Shown: positions 15,719 to 25,066, counted from the stretch's first letter. The stretch is DNA of 64,000 bases from Dactylosporangium aurantiacum (GCF_000716715.1 NZ_JNYJ01000020.1:62001-126000), one strand, 5' to 3'. Notes: generated by a model not told the origin, from the letters alone. Made by a program: numbers and translations.

Positions 15719-18544
15719 GTGACGGTTCCAGCACATTCCCGCCGGCACTCCGGCGCACGCCCCACCGCCGAGCTGCTCGGCCGGGCGGGTGAGCTGCGCA
15801 CGATCGACGCGGTGCTCGCCGGCACCGACCCGCCGGGGCCGTGCCTGCTGCTGCGCGGCGACCCGGGCGCCGGCAAGACGGCCCTGCTGGACGCCGCCGG
15901 GGCCCGCGCCGTGGCGGCCGGCGCGCGGGTGCTGCGGGCGGGCGGCGCGCCGTTCGAGGCCGACATCCGCTTCTCGGCACTGCACCAGATGCTGTATGCC
16001 GACCGTGACGTCGCCGGGCGGCTCCCCGACGACCAGCGCGACGCCCTGGCGCACGTGTTCGGCCGGGGCGGCGCCCGCGACGCGGACCAGCTCGTGCTCG
16101 CCACCGCCGTGCTGGCCCTCGTGCAGGAGATCGCCGCCGGCCGGCCGCTGCTGCTGCTGGCCGACGACGTGCAGTGGATCGACCCGGCCAGCGCGACGGT
16201 CCTCGGGTTCCTGGCCCGGCGCGTCGGCGGCACCTCCGCGCGGTTCCTGGCCGCGGCTCGCACCGGCACGGCGTGCCTCTTCGACGAGATGCGGCTGCCG
16301 GAGCACATCGTCGGCCCGCTGCCCGCGGCGGCGGCGGTCGCGCTGCTGGACTCCCGCCACCCCGGCCTGCCGGGCGTGGTGCGGCGACGGCTGCTGGCCG
16401 ACGCCGCCGGCAACCCCCTGGCCCTGCTGGAGCTGCCCGGCTCGCTCACCGACGCGCAACGCTCCGGGCAGGTGGCCCTGCCGCAGTTCCTGCCGTTGAA
16501 CAACCGCCTCGATGCGACGTTCGCCAAAGGCCTGGCGGCGCTGCCCGAGCCGGCCCGCGCCCTGCTGCTGCCGGCGGCGCTGGACCAGGAGGCCGACCTG
16601 TCCGTCCTGCGGGCCGCCGCCGGGCCGCACGCCGACGTGCGGGACCTGGCCCCGGCCCGGCAGGCCGGTCTGGTCACCGTCGACGAGGCCGGCGACCGGC
16701 TGGTGTTCCGCCATCCGCTGATCCGCGCCGCGATCGTCCAGCTGACCTCCGCCGACGAGCGGCGCCGCGCGCACCGCGCCCTCGCCGAGGCGCTCGCCGC
16801 CTCCCCCTCGGGGTACCGCGGCACCGCGCCGGAGCGCCGCGCCCGGCACCTCGCCGCCGCCGCGACCAGCCCGGACGAGGCGGTCGCCCGCGCGCTCGAC
16901 GAGGTGGCCCAGACGGCCTGGGGCGGCCGCGGTGGCCGGCCGCACGGCGGCGCCGCCGGGGCGGTCAGCGCGCTCGTACGCGCCAGCGAGCTCAGCGAGC
17001 GGCCGCACCAGCGCTCGCGGCGGCTCGTCGAGGCGGCCTTCCTCGCCAACGTGACCGGCCAGCTCGACCGGGTGCCGCACCTGCTGCACGACGCCGGGCA
17101 GAGCACCGACACGGCGACCGGGCTCGTGTTCGCCGCCACCGCGCACCTGCTGACCAACGGCGAGTGCGACCTCAACACGGCCCAAGCCCTGCTCGCCAAG
17201 GCCCTGGACTCCCTCGGCGCCGAGTCCGACGGCGCCGAGGGATGGGACGCCTACGGCGTGCTGTACGCGCTGCTGTTCGTGTCCGTCTACAGTGGACGCG
17301 CACAGCCGTGGAACCTGCTGCGGGTCGCGCTGGAGCGGTTCGACCCGGCGGCCGTGTCCGCGCTGCGGCTGTGCTACGACGCGTTCGCCGATCCGGCCGG
17401 CCCAACCCGCCCGGTCCAGCGGCTCGACGCCGCCTTCGAGGCGCTGTCCGCGGATCCGGCGCCGTGGCAGTTCATCCCTCTCGCGTACGCGGCCGTCCAG
17501 CTCGACGCCCTCGGCGAGTACCGGCACGTGTGCCGCCGCATCATCGACCGCGAACGCGACGGCGGGATCGTCACCGTCGTCATCGCCGGGCTGCTGATGC
17601 TCAGCGTCGACTCGGTCGCGCACGGGGACTGGGCGGAGGCGGAGCAGCTGGCGAAGGAGGCGCTGGACGCCGCCCGGACCGACGGCTACCACCTCCTCGA
17701 AGGACAGATCGGGTGCCGGCTGGCGCTGATCGGGGCGCTGCGCGGCGACCTCGGCCGCACCCGGGCGCTCACCGACGACGTGGCCCGCTGGACGACCCAG
17801 CGCGGGGTCGGGCTGACCCAGGCGCTGGCGACGCAGGCCCGCGCGATCGCCGCCCTCGGCCGCCGCGACTACGAGGACGCCTACCTGCAGGCGAGCCGGA
17901 TCACCCCGCCCGGCCGGCCGGGCGTCGGCGTCCCCGACCGGTGGATGGTGCTCGACCTCGTCGACGCCGCCGTCCACCTCGGACACCTCGACGAGGCACG
18001 GGCCCACGTCGAGGCGGCCCGCCGCGCCCGGGTCGCCGAGGTGTCCAGCCGCATCGCGCTGCAGGTCGCCGGGGCGGCCGCGCTCGCCGCGCCCGACGAG
18101 GAGGCCGACCGGCTGTACACCGAGGCGCTGGCCACGCCGGAGGCGAAGCAGTGGCCGTTCGAGCGGTCGCGGATCCGGCTCGCGTACGGCGAGTGGCTGC
18201 GCCGTACCCGCGACACCACCGCCGCCCGGCTGCAGCTGCGGCAGGCCCTGGAGTGCCTGGACCGGCTCGGCGCCCGCCCGTGGGCGGACCGGGCCCGCAA
18301 CGAGCTGCGCGCCGCCGGCGTGGCGACGTCGCGGGCCGGCGCGTCGGCGGCGCTGACGCCGCAGGAGCGGCAGATCGCCACGCTCGCGGCGACCGGCCTC
18401 ACCAACAAGCAGATCGGCGAGCGGCTGTTCCTGTCGCACCGCACCGTCGGCGCCCACCTGCACCGCGCCTTCCCGAAGCTCGGCGTCACCTCCCGCGCCG
18501 CCCTCGCCGGCGCCCTCGAGGCACACCCGCCCGGCGGCGGCTGA
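15719..18544 (+). CDS. LAL-type LuxR transcriptional regulator
   Basis: 941 residues. An N-terminal AAA ATPase has Walker A GDPGAGKT (47-54) and Walker B LLLLADDVQWID (about 140-150). A long helical TPR-like region follows, then a C-terminal LuxR HTH (about 878-930; LTPQERQIATLAATGLTNKQIGERLF). These large ATP-binding LuxR regulators often activate secondary-metabolite or sugar-utilisation genes in actinomycetes. A -10-like TACCGT lies at 15669-15674, and the GTG start has a G-rich SD. No biosynthetic cluster is adjacent; the downstream MFS transporter is the nearest candidate target. Confidence 0.92.
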   Translation: MTVPAHSRRHSGARPTAELLGRAGELRTIDAVLAGTDPPGPCLLLRGDPGAGKTALLDAAGARAVAAGARVLRAGGAPFEADIRFSALHQMLYADRDVAGRLPDDQRDALAHVFGRGGARDADQLVLATAVLALVQEIAAGRPLLLLADDVQWIDPASATVLGFLARRVGGTSARFLAAARTGTACLFDEMRLPEHIVGPLPAAAAVALLDSRHPGLPGVVRRRLLADAAGNPLALLELPGSLTDAQRSGQVALPQFLPLNNRLDATFAKGLAALPEPARALLLPAALDQEADLSVLRAAAGPHADVRDLAPARQAGLVTVDEAGDRLVFRHPLIRAAIVQLTSADERRRAHRALAEALAASPSGYRGTAPERRARHLAAAATSPDEAVARALDEVAQTAWGGRGGRPHGGAAGAVSALVRASELSERPHQRSRRLVEAAFLANVTGQLDRVPHLLHDAGQSTDTATGLVFAATAHLLTNGECDLNTAQALLAKALDSLGAESDGAEGWDAYGVLYALLFVSVYSGRAQPWNLLRVALERFDPAAVSALRLCYDAFADPAGPTRPVQRLDAAFEALSADPAPWQFIPLAYAAVQLDALGEYRHVCRRIIDRERDGGIVTVVIAGLLMLSVDSVAHGDWAEAEQLAKEALDAARTDGYHLLEGQIGCRLALIGALRGDLGRTRALTDDVARWTTQRGVGLTQALATQARAIAALGRRDYEDAYLQASRITPPGRPGVGVPDRWMVLDLVDAAVHLGHLDEARAHVEAARRARVAEVSSRIALQVAGAAALAAPDEEADRLYTEALATPEAKQWPFERSRIRLAYGEWLRRTRDTTAARLQLRQALECLDRLGARPWADRARNELRAAGVATSRAGASAALTPQERQIATLAATGLTNKQIGERLFLSHRTVGAHLHRAFPKLGVTSRAALAGALEAHPPGGG

Positions 18545-18572
18545 CATTTCGAAAAACCAATCACACCAACGG

Positions 18573-18590
18573 ATGCCCGCGGTCGGGCAT
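18573..18590. terminator. Short inverted repeat after the LAL gene
   Basis: ATGCCCG (18573-18579), CGGT loop, CGGGCAT (18584-18590). It lies between the LAL stop and the MFS start, and could be a weak terminator or an operator for the transporter. Confidence 0.45.
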
Positions 18591-18628
18591 GATGTGGACG
18601 AGCATCGCCCCGTGCTGCTGGAGGTCCG

Positions 18629-19888
18629 GTGTCAGCGTCCGTTCCACGTCCCGCGGCACCGATCGTGTTCGCGTACGCCACCTTCGTCCTGGTCGGACTC
18701 AGCGCCGGGGTCGGCGGGGTGCTCCTGCCCGCGCAGATCGGCGACTACGGGCTGGACAAGGCCACGATCGGCGTCACGTTCTTCGCCTTCTCCGCCGGGT
18801 TCCTGCTGGCCGGTTCCACCGCCGGGGCCCTCATCCACCGGCTCGGCACCGGGGCCGCGCTGGGCGCGGGTGGGCTCGCGTTCGTCGCCGGCGGCCTGTA
18901 CACCGCGACCCGCCCGTCGTTCGCCGCCCTCGTCGCCGTGCAGATCGTCGCCGGTTACGGCACCGGCGTGCTGGAGTCGGTGCTCAACGCCCACCTCGCG
19001 GCGCTGCCCGGCTCGACGACGCTGCTGAACTGGCTGCACGCGTTCTTCGGCGTCGGCGCGCTGGCCGGCCCGCCCTTGGCGACCTGGATGCTGGGCTTCA
19101 CCGCGTGGACGTCGGTGTGCCTGGTGCTGGCGCTGGCGTGCGTGCCGCTCGTCGCCGGCTTCTACCTGACGTCGCGCGCCGCGACCCCGGACCCGTCAGC
19201 GGTCCCGGTCGCGGCCCCGGCAGCCGGCCCGGCAGCCGGCCCGGCAGTGGACACGGTGGCGGACCCGGCTGCGGACGGCGGGCTGCTGCGGTCGGCGGTC
19301 CGGCGGCCCGCGGTCCTGCTCGGCGCCGTCTTCCTCGCCGTGTACGTCGGCCTGGAGATCAGCGTCGGCAACTGGGGCTTCAGCTTCCTCGTCGGCGAGC
19401 GGGGGCACGGCGACCTGCTCGCCGGGTACACGGTCAGCGGCTACTGGCTCGGCCTGACCCTCGGCCGGTTCGTGCTCAGCCCGCTCGCCGCCCGCCTGCG
19501 GTGGACCGCGACCCGGCTGACCTTCGCGTGCCTGTTCGGCGTCACCTCCGCCACCGCGCTGCTGTGGGCGGCCCCGGTGACGGCCGTGGCGGTGGTCGCG
19601 TTCGCGCTGCTCGGCTTCTTCCTCGGCCCGATCTTCCCGACCACGATGGCGGTCGCCCCGTCGTTCGCCGGGCAGCGACTGGCCCCCACGACGATCGGGC
19701 TGCTCAACGGCGGTTCCGTCCTCGGCGGTGCGCTGTTTCCGTTCCTGGCCGGCGCGATCGCCGACCGTGCCGGGATCTGGATCCTGCCGCCGTTCGTCGT
19801 CGTGCTCGCCCTGACCCAGCTCGTCATCTGGTGGCGCACGGTCCAGCACCTGGCCGCGCCGGCACCGCTCGCCGCCGCGGGCCACTGA
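18629..19888 (+). CDS. MFS transporter
   Basis: 419 residues with about 12 TM helices in two bundles separated by an Ala/Pro/Gly-rich loop (about 190-215) built from PAAGPAAGPA-type repeats. The sequence pattern (TWMLGFTAW; GLLNGGSVLGG in the second half) resembles FucP/NarK-like uptake MFS members more than drug exporters, but no substrate can be assigned. GTG 18629 has GGAGG 4 nt upstream. It follows the LAL regulator by 84 bp. Confidence 0.88.
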   Translation: MSASVPRPAAPIVFAYATFVLVGLSAGVGGVLLPAQIGDYGLDKATIGVTFFAFSAGFLLAGSTAGALIHRLGTGAALGAGGLAFVAGGLYTATRPSFAALVAVQIVAGYGTGVLESVLNAHLAALPGSTTLLNWLHAFFGVGALAGPPLATWMLGFTAWTSVCLVLALACVPLVAGFYLTSRAATPDPSAVPVAAPAAGPAAGPAVDTVADPAADGGLLRSAVRRPAVLLGAVFLAVYVGLEISVGNWGFSFLVGERGHGDLLAGYTVSGYWLGLTLGRFVLSPLAARLRWTATRLTFACLFGVTSATALLWAAPVTAVAVVAFALLGFFLGPIFPTTMAVAPSFAGQRLAPTTIGLLNGGSVLGGALFPFLAGAIADRAGIWILPPFVVVLALTQLVIWWRTVQHLAAPAPLAAAGH

Positions 19889-19953
19889 CCGCCGCGCCCG
19901 CGGTGCCGGGCGGCCCGATCCCGCCGGTGGCTGCGCCGCGGCGCCGGCTGAGC

Positions 19954-19977
19954 TATCGTGCCGTGTGAGCGCTCACA
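19954..19977 (+). promoter_or_regulatory. Promoter with LacI-type operator over the start site
   Basis: The -10 box TATCGT (19954-19959) predicts a transcription start near 19966. The perfect 14-bp palindrome TGTGAGCGCTCACA (19964-19977) covers it and resembles CebR/LacI-family sugar operators (inverted TGTGAGCG halves). Binding there would block transcription of the GH43 gene until sugar is present. Confidence 0.7.
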
Positions 19978-20124
19978 TAGACGGTGGCGATCACCCTCGG
20001 CCTGGCGACGGTGCCCGGCCGCGCCCCGCCCGCCGTCCGGCACCACCGTCGGGCCCCCGGCCCGACCCGCCCATATGCCCGGAGGGGACCGCCAACCCCC
20101 TTCCACACCCCACGAGGAGTGCCG

Positions 20125-21564
20125 ATGTCCGCACCCCGACCCTGGCTGCGCCGGCTGGTCCCGGCCGCCGCCCTGCTGCTCGCCTGCCTGGTGGCGGTGC
20201 CGGCGCACGCCGCCACCGTGACCGTGGCCAGCGGCGGCCAGTTCCGCGACACCGCCGGCAACGTCGTGCACGCGCACGGCGGCGGCGTGCTCAAGGTCGG
20301 CCAGTACTACTACTGGTTCGGCGAGAACCGCAACACCGACAACACCTTCCGCAACGTCTCGGTGTACCGGTCCACGGACCTGCGCACCTGGGAGTTCCGC
20401 AACAACGTGCTCACCCAGGCGTCGCACGCCGAGCTGGCGTCGGCGAACATCGAACGGCCGAAGGTCGTCTACAACAGCTCGACCGGGCAGTTCGTGATGT
20501 GGATGCACAAGGAGGGCGCCACGAACTACGCCGAGGCCCGCGCCGCCGTCGCCACATCGTCCACCGTGGACGGTGCGTACACGTACCGGGGCAGCTTCCG
20601 GCCGCTGGGGTACATGTCGCGCGACATCACGCTGTTCCGCGACGACGACGGCACCGCGTACATGATCTCGGCGGCGAACGAGAACGCCGACCTGCACGTG
20701 TACCGGCTGACCGCCGACTACCTGGGCGTCAGCGCTCAGGTGCAGCGGCTGTGGCCGGGCTCCTACCGCGAGGCACCGGCCATGTTCAAGCGCAACGGCG
20801 TGTACTTCCTGCTCACGTCCGGCGCGACCGGCTGGGCCCCGAACCAGCAGAAGTACGCGACTGCCACGTCCGTCACCGGCACCTGGAGCGGGCTGCAGAA
20901 CACCGGCGACAACACCGCCTACGGCTCGCAGACGGCGTACGTGCTGCCGGTGCAGGGCAGCACCACCACCTCGTACCTGTACCTCGGTGACCGCTGGGCC
21001 GGGGCGTGGGGCGGGCGGGTCAACGACTCGCAGTACATCTGGCTGCCGCTGCAGTTCCCGACGGCCACCAGCCTGAGCCTGGGCTGGGCGCCGCAGGTCA
21101 GCATCGACACGGCGACCGGAGTGGTGCAGGGCACCGCCGGCCCGGCGGAGCAGCTCGTCGCCCGGCACAGCGGCAAGTGCCTCGACGTCTCCTCCGGCTC
21201 CACCGCCGACAGCGCGCGCACGCTGCAGTACACCTGCGGCAGCGGGACCAACCAGCGCTTCACGGTGCAGGACCTCGGCACCGGATACGTGCGCCTGGTG
21301 GCCCGGCACAGCGGCAAGTGCCTGGACGTCACGAGCGGCTCGACCGCCGACGGCGCGACCGTCGTGCAGTACACGTGCGGTGGCGGCACCAACCAGCAGT
21401 GGCAGGTACAGGACGCCGGGGGCGGCTACGTCCGGTTCGTCGCCCGGCACAGCGGCAAGTGCCTGGACGTCAGCGGCGCCTCGACCGCCGACGGCACCGC
21501 CGTGATCCAGTGGACCTGCGGCGGCGGCACCAACCAGCAGTGGACCCGCCGCGTGGCGGCGTAA
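20125..21564 (+). CDS. Secreted GH43 glycosidase with ricin-type lectin
   Basis: 479 residues. It has a signal peptide (cleavage after AHA), a five-bladed propeller glycoside hydrolase family 43 domain (about 30-345), and a C-terminal ricin B domain with three repeats (SGKCLDV ... NQQW). The opening segment (VVHAHGGGVLKV ... YYYWFGENR) and REAPAMF (acid Glu) look like subfamily-24 exo-beta-1,3-galactanases, where the usual base Asp is absent; this points to arabinogalactan side chains. ATG 20125 is preceded by GAGGAG. The LacI-type operator upstream suggests sugar induction. Confidence 0.88.
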   Translation: MSAPRPWLRRLVPAAALLLACLVAVPAHAATVTVASGGQFRDTAGNVVHAHGGGVLKVGQYYYWFGENRNTDNTFRNVSVYRSTDLRTWEFRNNVLTQASHAELASANIERPKVVYNSSTGQFVMWMHKEGATNYAEARAAVATSSTVDGAYTYRGSFRPLGYMSRDITLFRDDDGTAYMISAANENADLHVYRLTADYLGVSAQVQRLWPGSYREAPAMFKRNGVYFLLTSGATGWAPNQQKYATATSVTGTWSGLQNTGDNTAYGSQTAYVLPVQGSTTTSYLYLGDRWAGAWGGRVNDSQYIWLPLQFPTATSLSLGWAPQVSIDTATGVVQGTAGPAEQLVARHSGKCLDVSSGSTADSARTLQYTCGSGTNQRFTVQDLGTGYVRLVARHSGKCLDVTSGSTADGATVVQYTCGGGTNQQWQVQDAGGGYVRFVARHSGKCLDVSGASTADGTAVIQWTCGGGTNQQWTRRVAA

Positions 21565-21574
21565 CCGTCCACCG

Positions 21575-21614
21575 GACCTGACCCTGCCACCGGTAGCGGC
21601 GGCGGGGTCAGGTC
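21575..21614. terminator. Hairpin terminator after the GH43 gene
   Basis: A 14-bp stem (21575-21588 with 21601-21614, one G-T wobble) with a 12-nt loop, just 11 bp past the stop codon. Confidence 0.8.
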
Positions 21615-21680
21615 ACCGCGGCCCGTCGAAGCTCGCCGGGCCGCACCGGGAGGGCTGATGTGATCGCCCGGGAAGGGCCG

Positions 21681-21686
21681 TAGCGT
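21681..21686 (+). promoter_or_regulatory. -10 box of a leaderless start
   Basis: TAGCGT, 7 nt, then ATG 21694. This favours ATG 21694 over the GTG at 21685, which lies inside the box. Confidence 0.6.
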
Positions 21687-21693
21687 GCGTGCC

Positions 21694-22491
21694 ATGACCG
21701 TGGATGTCGCGCGCCCGCCCCGCCCGGCGCAGGTGACCGTCGCCTTCTGGCTGCAACTGGCCGCCGTCGTGCTGCTGCTGGGACTCACCGGGCTCGCGAT
21801 CGCCCACGCGGTGCACTACGACCGGGAGATCTCGCGGGTCGCCGCGCTGGTGGGCAGCGCCGACCCGGACGAGGTCCGCGACGAACGCACCGGCAACGTC
21901 GTGGCGACGCTGTTCGTCGGCGTCCCGGCGCTGGTGCTCGCCGCCTGGCTCAGCGCGACGGCGCGGCCGGTCCTGCGCGGCAGCAACGTCGCGCGCGTCT
22001 TCGTCTTCGTCGCCGGCGGCGGCCAGCTGCTGCTGACCCTCTGCCAGTTCTGCGGCGGCTTCCTGCTGCTGCCGCTGGCGTTCGCCGTCCCGGACGGCGG
22101 CGACGACGTGGTCGTGGACGACGGCGTCTCGTGGGAGGAGCACTCGGACTTCCTCGACACTCTCTACGCCGACCCGGACCTGTTCTCCGAGATCTTCTTC
22201 GGCGGCGCGCTGCTCGTCGCGCTCACCGTGCTGGTGCTCACCCTCGCCGTGGTGCTGTTGGTGGCGCTGCCGCCCGCGCACCGCTACTTCGTGCCGAAGG
22301 CGCCGCAGCCCTGGCCGCCGCACCCGGCGCTCGGGCCGATGCCCTACTACATCTGCCCCGACCCGTCCGCGCACCTGCCGGCCGCCCCCGCACACCCCGA
22401 GCCGCCGGCACACCCCGTGCCGCCCGCTCCGGCAGCGCAGCAGGCCACCACCGACGCACCGGCCGGCGACGCACCGGCGGCGGATGCCTAG
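21694..22491 (+). CDS. Four-TM membrane protein, unknown function
   Basis: 265 residues. TM helices lie at about 18-40, 68-88, 103-125 and 165-190, with an acidic loop (VPDGGDDVVVDDGVSWEEHSDF) between TM3 and TM4 and a Pro/Ala/His-rich cytoplasmic tail from about 195 on. I recognise no family. It stands alone between a terminator and the convergent DinB gene. Confidence 0.7.
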   Translation: MTVDVARPPRPAQVTVAFWLQLAAVVLLLGLTGLAIAHAVHYDREISRVAALVGSADPDEVRDERTGNVVATLFVGVPALVLAAWLSATARPVLRGSNVARVFVFVAGGGQLLLTLCQFCGGFLLLPLAFAVPDGGDDVVVDDGVSWEEHSDFLDTLYADPDLFSEIFFGGALLVALTVLVLTLAVVLLVALPPAHRYFVPKAPQPWPPHPALGPMPYYICPDPSAHLPAAPAHPEPPAHPVPPAPAAQQATTDAPAGDAPAADA

Positions 22492-22592
22492 GACCAGGCA
22501 CGACGCGCCGGTGGCGGCGGCGTGGGAGCGGCGGGCGGCGAGCAGCTCCGGCAGGTGTTCGGCGCTCGCCGCGGCACCACGGCACGCGGCTC

Positions 22593-23360
22593 TCAGTGTC
22601 CGGCTGACCGGGTCTCCAGCACGGCGAGGTCGCGCTCGGCGTACAGGCGATGCTGCCACTCCTCGTTGAGCACGACCGACAGGCACTCCCGCAGCGGGAA
22701 GTCGTGCGGCGGGGGCCACCCCGGACCGTGCACCGGCGTGGTCCGCTGGTCGAGGTCCGCGTCGGTGAGTCCGTCGACGAGCGCGCGGACCGTGGCCATG
22801 CGGTCGCGGCGCAGCTCCAGCACGACGTCCAGCGACGGGCGGGCCGCGCGGTCGCGGGGCACGCCGGGGGTGTCCGGCATCCCGTCCCACGGCAGCGACA
22901 GCGGGTGCCACGGGGCCGGGTCGCCGAGGACCGCCCGGCGGATCCAGGCCTCGGTGGCGAAGGTGAGGTGCCGCAGCGTCTCGATGAACGACCACTCGCC
23001 GTCGACGGACTCGTGCAGCAGGCGCGGGTCGAGGCGGCGGGCCCGCTCGACGGTGCCGTCCCAGAGCCGCTCGACGGTGTCCCACGCCTCGCGGAAGCCG
23101 GCCGCGTCGGACGGGCGCATCTTGACCCGGTCGGGGTGCCGCCGGTCGAGCTCGGCCTCGACGAGGGGGCCGACGTCGACGCCGTTGATGGTCAGGTTGA
23201 CGATCTCGCCGTTGATCTCGGCGTCGACCAGCTCGACGCCGCGCATCACCACGCCGGTGAGGTCCACGTCCTGGAACCTGGCGCCGGCCAGGCGCACCAT
23301 GCTGAACCGCGCGCCGGACATGTCCGCGTGCTCGAAGCGTCGATCGGTGTCCGTCCCCAT
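22593..23360 (-). CDS. DinB-family protein with N-terminal pentapeptide-like segment
   Basis: 255 residues. Residues about 8-48 show pentapeptide-type repeats (FEHADMSGARFSMVRLAGAR, then FQDVDLTGV). A DinB_2 four-helix bundle follows (about 70-250) with His residues in ETLRHLTF and EEWQHRLYAERDL that can form the metal triad. DinB proteins include thiol S-transferases and many uncharacterised metal enzymes; no substrate can be assigned. The start is fixed by a leaderless -10 box. Confidence 0.85.
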   Translation of the reverse strand: MGTDTDRRFEHADMSGARFSMVRLAGARFQDVDLTGVVMRGVELVDAEINGEIVNLTINGVDVGPLVEAELDRRHPDRVKMRPSDAAGFREAWDTVERLWDGTVERARRLDPRLLHESVDGEWSFIETLRHLTFATEAWIRRAVLGDPAPWHPLSLPWDGMPDTPGVPRDRAARPSLDVVLELRRDRMATVRALVDGLTDADLDQRTTPVHGPGWPPPHDFPLRECLSVVLNEEWQHRLYAERDLAVLETRSAGH

Positions 23361-23366
23361 ACCCGG

Positions 23367-23372
23367 ACCATA
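23367..23372 (-). promoter_or_regulatory. -10 box of a leaderless start (DinB gene)
   Basis: TATGGT on the minus strand, 6 nt, then ATG at 23360. Confidence 0.6.
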
Positions 23373-23378
23373 GCGCCG

Positions 23379-24453
23379 GCCGGGTCCGCGCTGCAGTACC
23401 AGACGCAGGCCAAACGCTTCGCGAGCAACGGCTACCCCGCCGCGCTGGTCGAGGCGCACGAGTACGACTCCACCTTCGCCCTCCACACGCTCGAGCAGGT
23501 CTGGTCCGGGCTCGACGCGCGCATCGACCGCCTGCTGCGCGCCGCCGGCACCGACCGGGTCGACCTGGTCGCGCACTACGTCAACCTCGACGGGCGCACC
23601 GCCACCGCCCCGCCGGGCGGCGTGCCGACCCTCGCGATCTGAGGCGAGGGCGACCCGCCCCGCACGATCACCGGCGCCACCAACGTGTCGCTGCCCGACC
23701 AGTCGCACACCCAGACGGTCACCTCGGTGGAGAGCTTCGTGCAGGTGCACCGCTTCCTCACCGGCCGGGAGCCGCGCACGACCCGGGTCGTGCCGCAGCG
23801 GCGCGTCACGCTGTCCGGCCGCGCCGTGCTGTTCCCCGGTCAACGCCGGGGTGCCGGCCGGCACGCTGCAGGTGTGGGCGCTCGACGCGCTCGGCGGGCG
23901 CCGGCGGCTGGTCGCGACCGCCGCCCTGGCCGGCGACGGCGCCTTCGGCCCGGTCGTGGCCGACGGCGGCACCCGCTACGAGTTCGCGGTGGTGCGCGCG
24001 GGCGCCGCCACGCACCACTGCCACTTCACCCCGTTCCAGCGCACGGACCGGCTGATCCGGCTGCTCACCAGCACCCCCGGCGAGGGGCCCGGCGCCCTGG
24101 TGGAGACGGGCGAGCGGCACGCGGCGATCGTCGTGAGCCGCGACAAGGAGTGGTGGGCGGGCAGCGACCGGCTGCGGATCAACGGGCTGGAGGTGCTCAA
24201 CGAGGCGAACAGCCCGCGCGTGAAACGGGTCATCGGCATCTTCGCCTTCGACCGGGGCAGCGACGGCGTGACCGACCTGACCGCGCCGCTGCCGGAGTTC
24301 TACGCCCAGACCTTCATCACCGGCATGGACGTGTACATCCCGGCCCGCGGCCGCACCGTCGTCGCCGCCCGCGAGCGCGGCACCGGCACCCTCACCGTCC
24401 TGCCGATCCCGGCCTGGCCGTCCAGCGGCCACCGCAGCACCGTCAACCTGTGA
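23379..24453 (+). pseudogene. Decayed secreted alpha/beta-hydrolase (lipase-like) gene
   Basis: Sequence of a lipase-like alpha/beta hydrolase begins abruptly at GSALQYQTQAKRFASNGYPA (about 23382); the signal peptide and oxyanion region are missing. At about 23570 DLVAH runs straight into YVNLDG, so the block that should carry the catalytic GHSxG Ser is deleted. A TGA at 23640-23642 replaces the Trp expected before GEGDP. An extra C in the CCCC run near 23838-23841 shifts the frame, and reading resumes at 23851 and runs to 24453 with an intact beta-rich C-terminal domain. Four independent lesions make this a clear pseudogene. Family assignment is from memory of the family pattern. Confidence 0.82.
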
Positions 24454-24524
24454 GCCCCGCACCGCGGCGCCCCTGCGCTCCGGCCGCGGGTGCGGGGACG
24501 CCGCCGCCGACCGCCCATCGCGGT

Positions 24525-24675
24525 GCGCTCTTCTGCCGGTACAGCGGCGGCGAGGACCACCGGCCGGTCGGCCCCGGGCTGTGGATCGTGCGGGAGCCGG
24601 CCCGCGCACGGCGGCGACCTGACCTACGAGCCGGGCGACCCGGGCACCCGGTTCGTGCTCACTCTGCCGGGCTGA
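24525..24675 (+). pseudogene. Remnant of a histidine-kinase ATPase C-terminus
   Basis: The frame through 24525-24606 reads YSGGEDHRPVGPGLWIVRE, and after a frameshift (about 2 bases lost near 24606) the next frame reads HGGDLTYEPGDPGTRFVLTLPG and stops at 24675. Joined, this is the G2 box and last strand of a HATPase domain. Nothing upstream of it is recognisable. Its end overlaps the convergent receiver gene by 17 bp. Confidence 0.75.
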
Positions 24676-25042
24676 ACGGCCGGCGCCGCAGGGCGTCCTC
24701 GACCGTCTCGCGCAGCTGCGCGGTGGTGAAGGGCTTGACCAGGAGCCGGTCGGCGTCGCCCAGCAGGGCGGCGGCCTCGTCGGGGCCGACCGAGCCCGAC
24801 GCGACGACGACGGGGATGCCGGCCGTCGCGGGGTCCTGCCGTAGCCGTGCGACGACCGCCAGCCCGGTGAGGCCGGGCATCTGATGGTCGGTGACCACGA
24901 CGTCCGGCGGGTGCCGGCGGACCGCCACCAGCAACTGCTCACCGTCGTCGCAGGTCACCACGTGATGCCCGCAGCGGCGCAGCATCCGGGCGACGAGTTG
25001 CCGGACGACCGGGTCGTCATCGGCGACCACCACAGCAGCCAT
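24659..25042 (-). CDS. Stand-alone CheY-like response regulator
   Basis: 127 residues forming a single receiver domain: acidic pocket DDD (about 8-10), phospho-acceptor Asp in VVTDHQMPG (about 52), and Lys in LLVKPFT (about 103). There is no output domain, so it acts by protein-protein contact or phosphotransfer. It lies 24 bp downstream of the large PAS kinase in the same orientation, its likely phosphodonor. Confidence 0.92.
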   Translation of the reverse strand: MAAVVVADDDPVVRQLVARMLRRCGHHVVTCDDGEQLLVAVRRHPPDVVVTDHQMPGLTGLAVVARLRQDPATAGIPVVVASGSVGPDEAAALLGDADRLLVKPFTTAQLRETVEDALRRRPFSPAE

Positions 25043-25066
25043 ATCATCTTTTTTACCGATTTGGCG

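Noticed and set aside
22492..22592. Small gene in the gap between the membrane protein and DinB genes
   Set aside because: No SD, no start with coding bias; only GC-rich convergent intergenic sequence.
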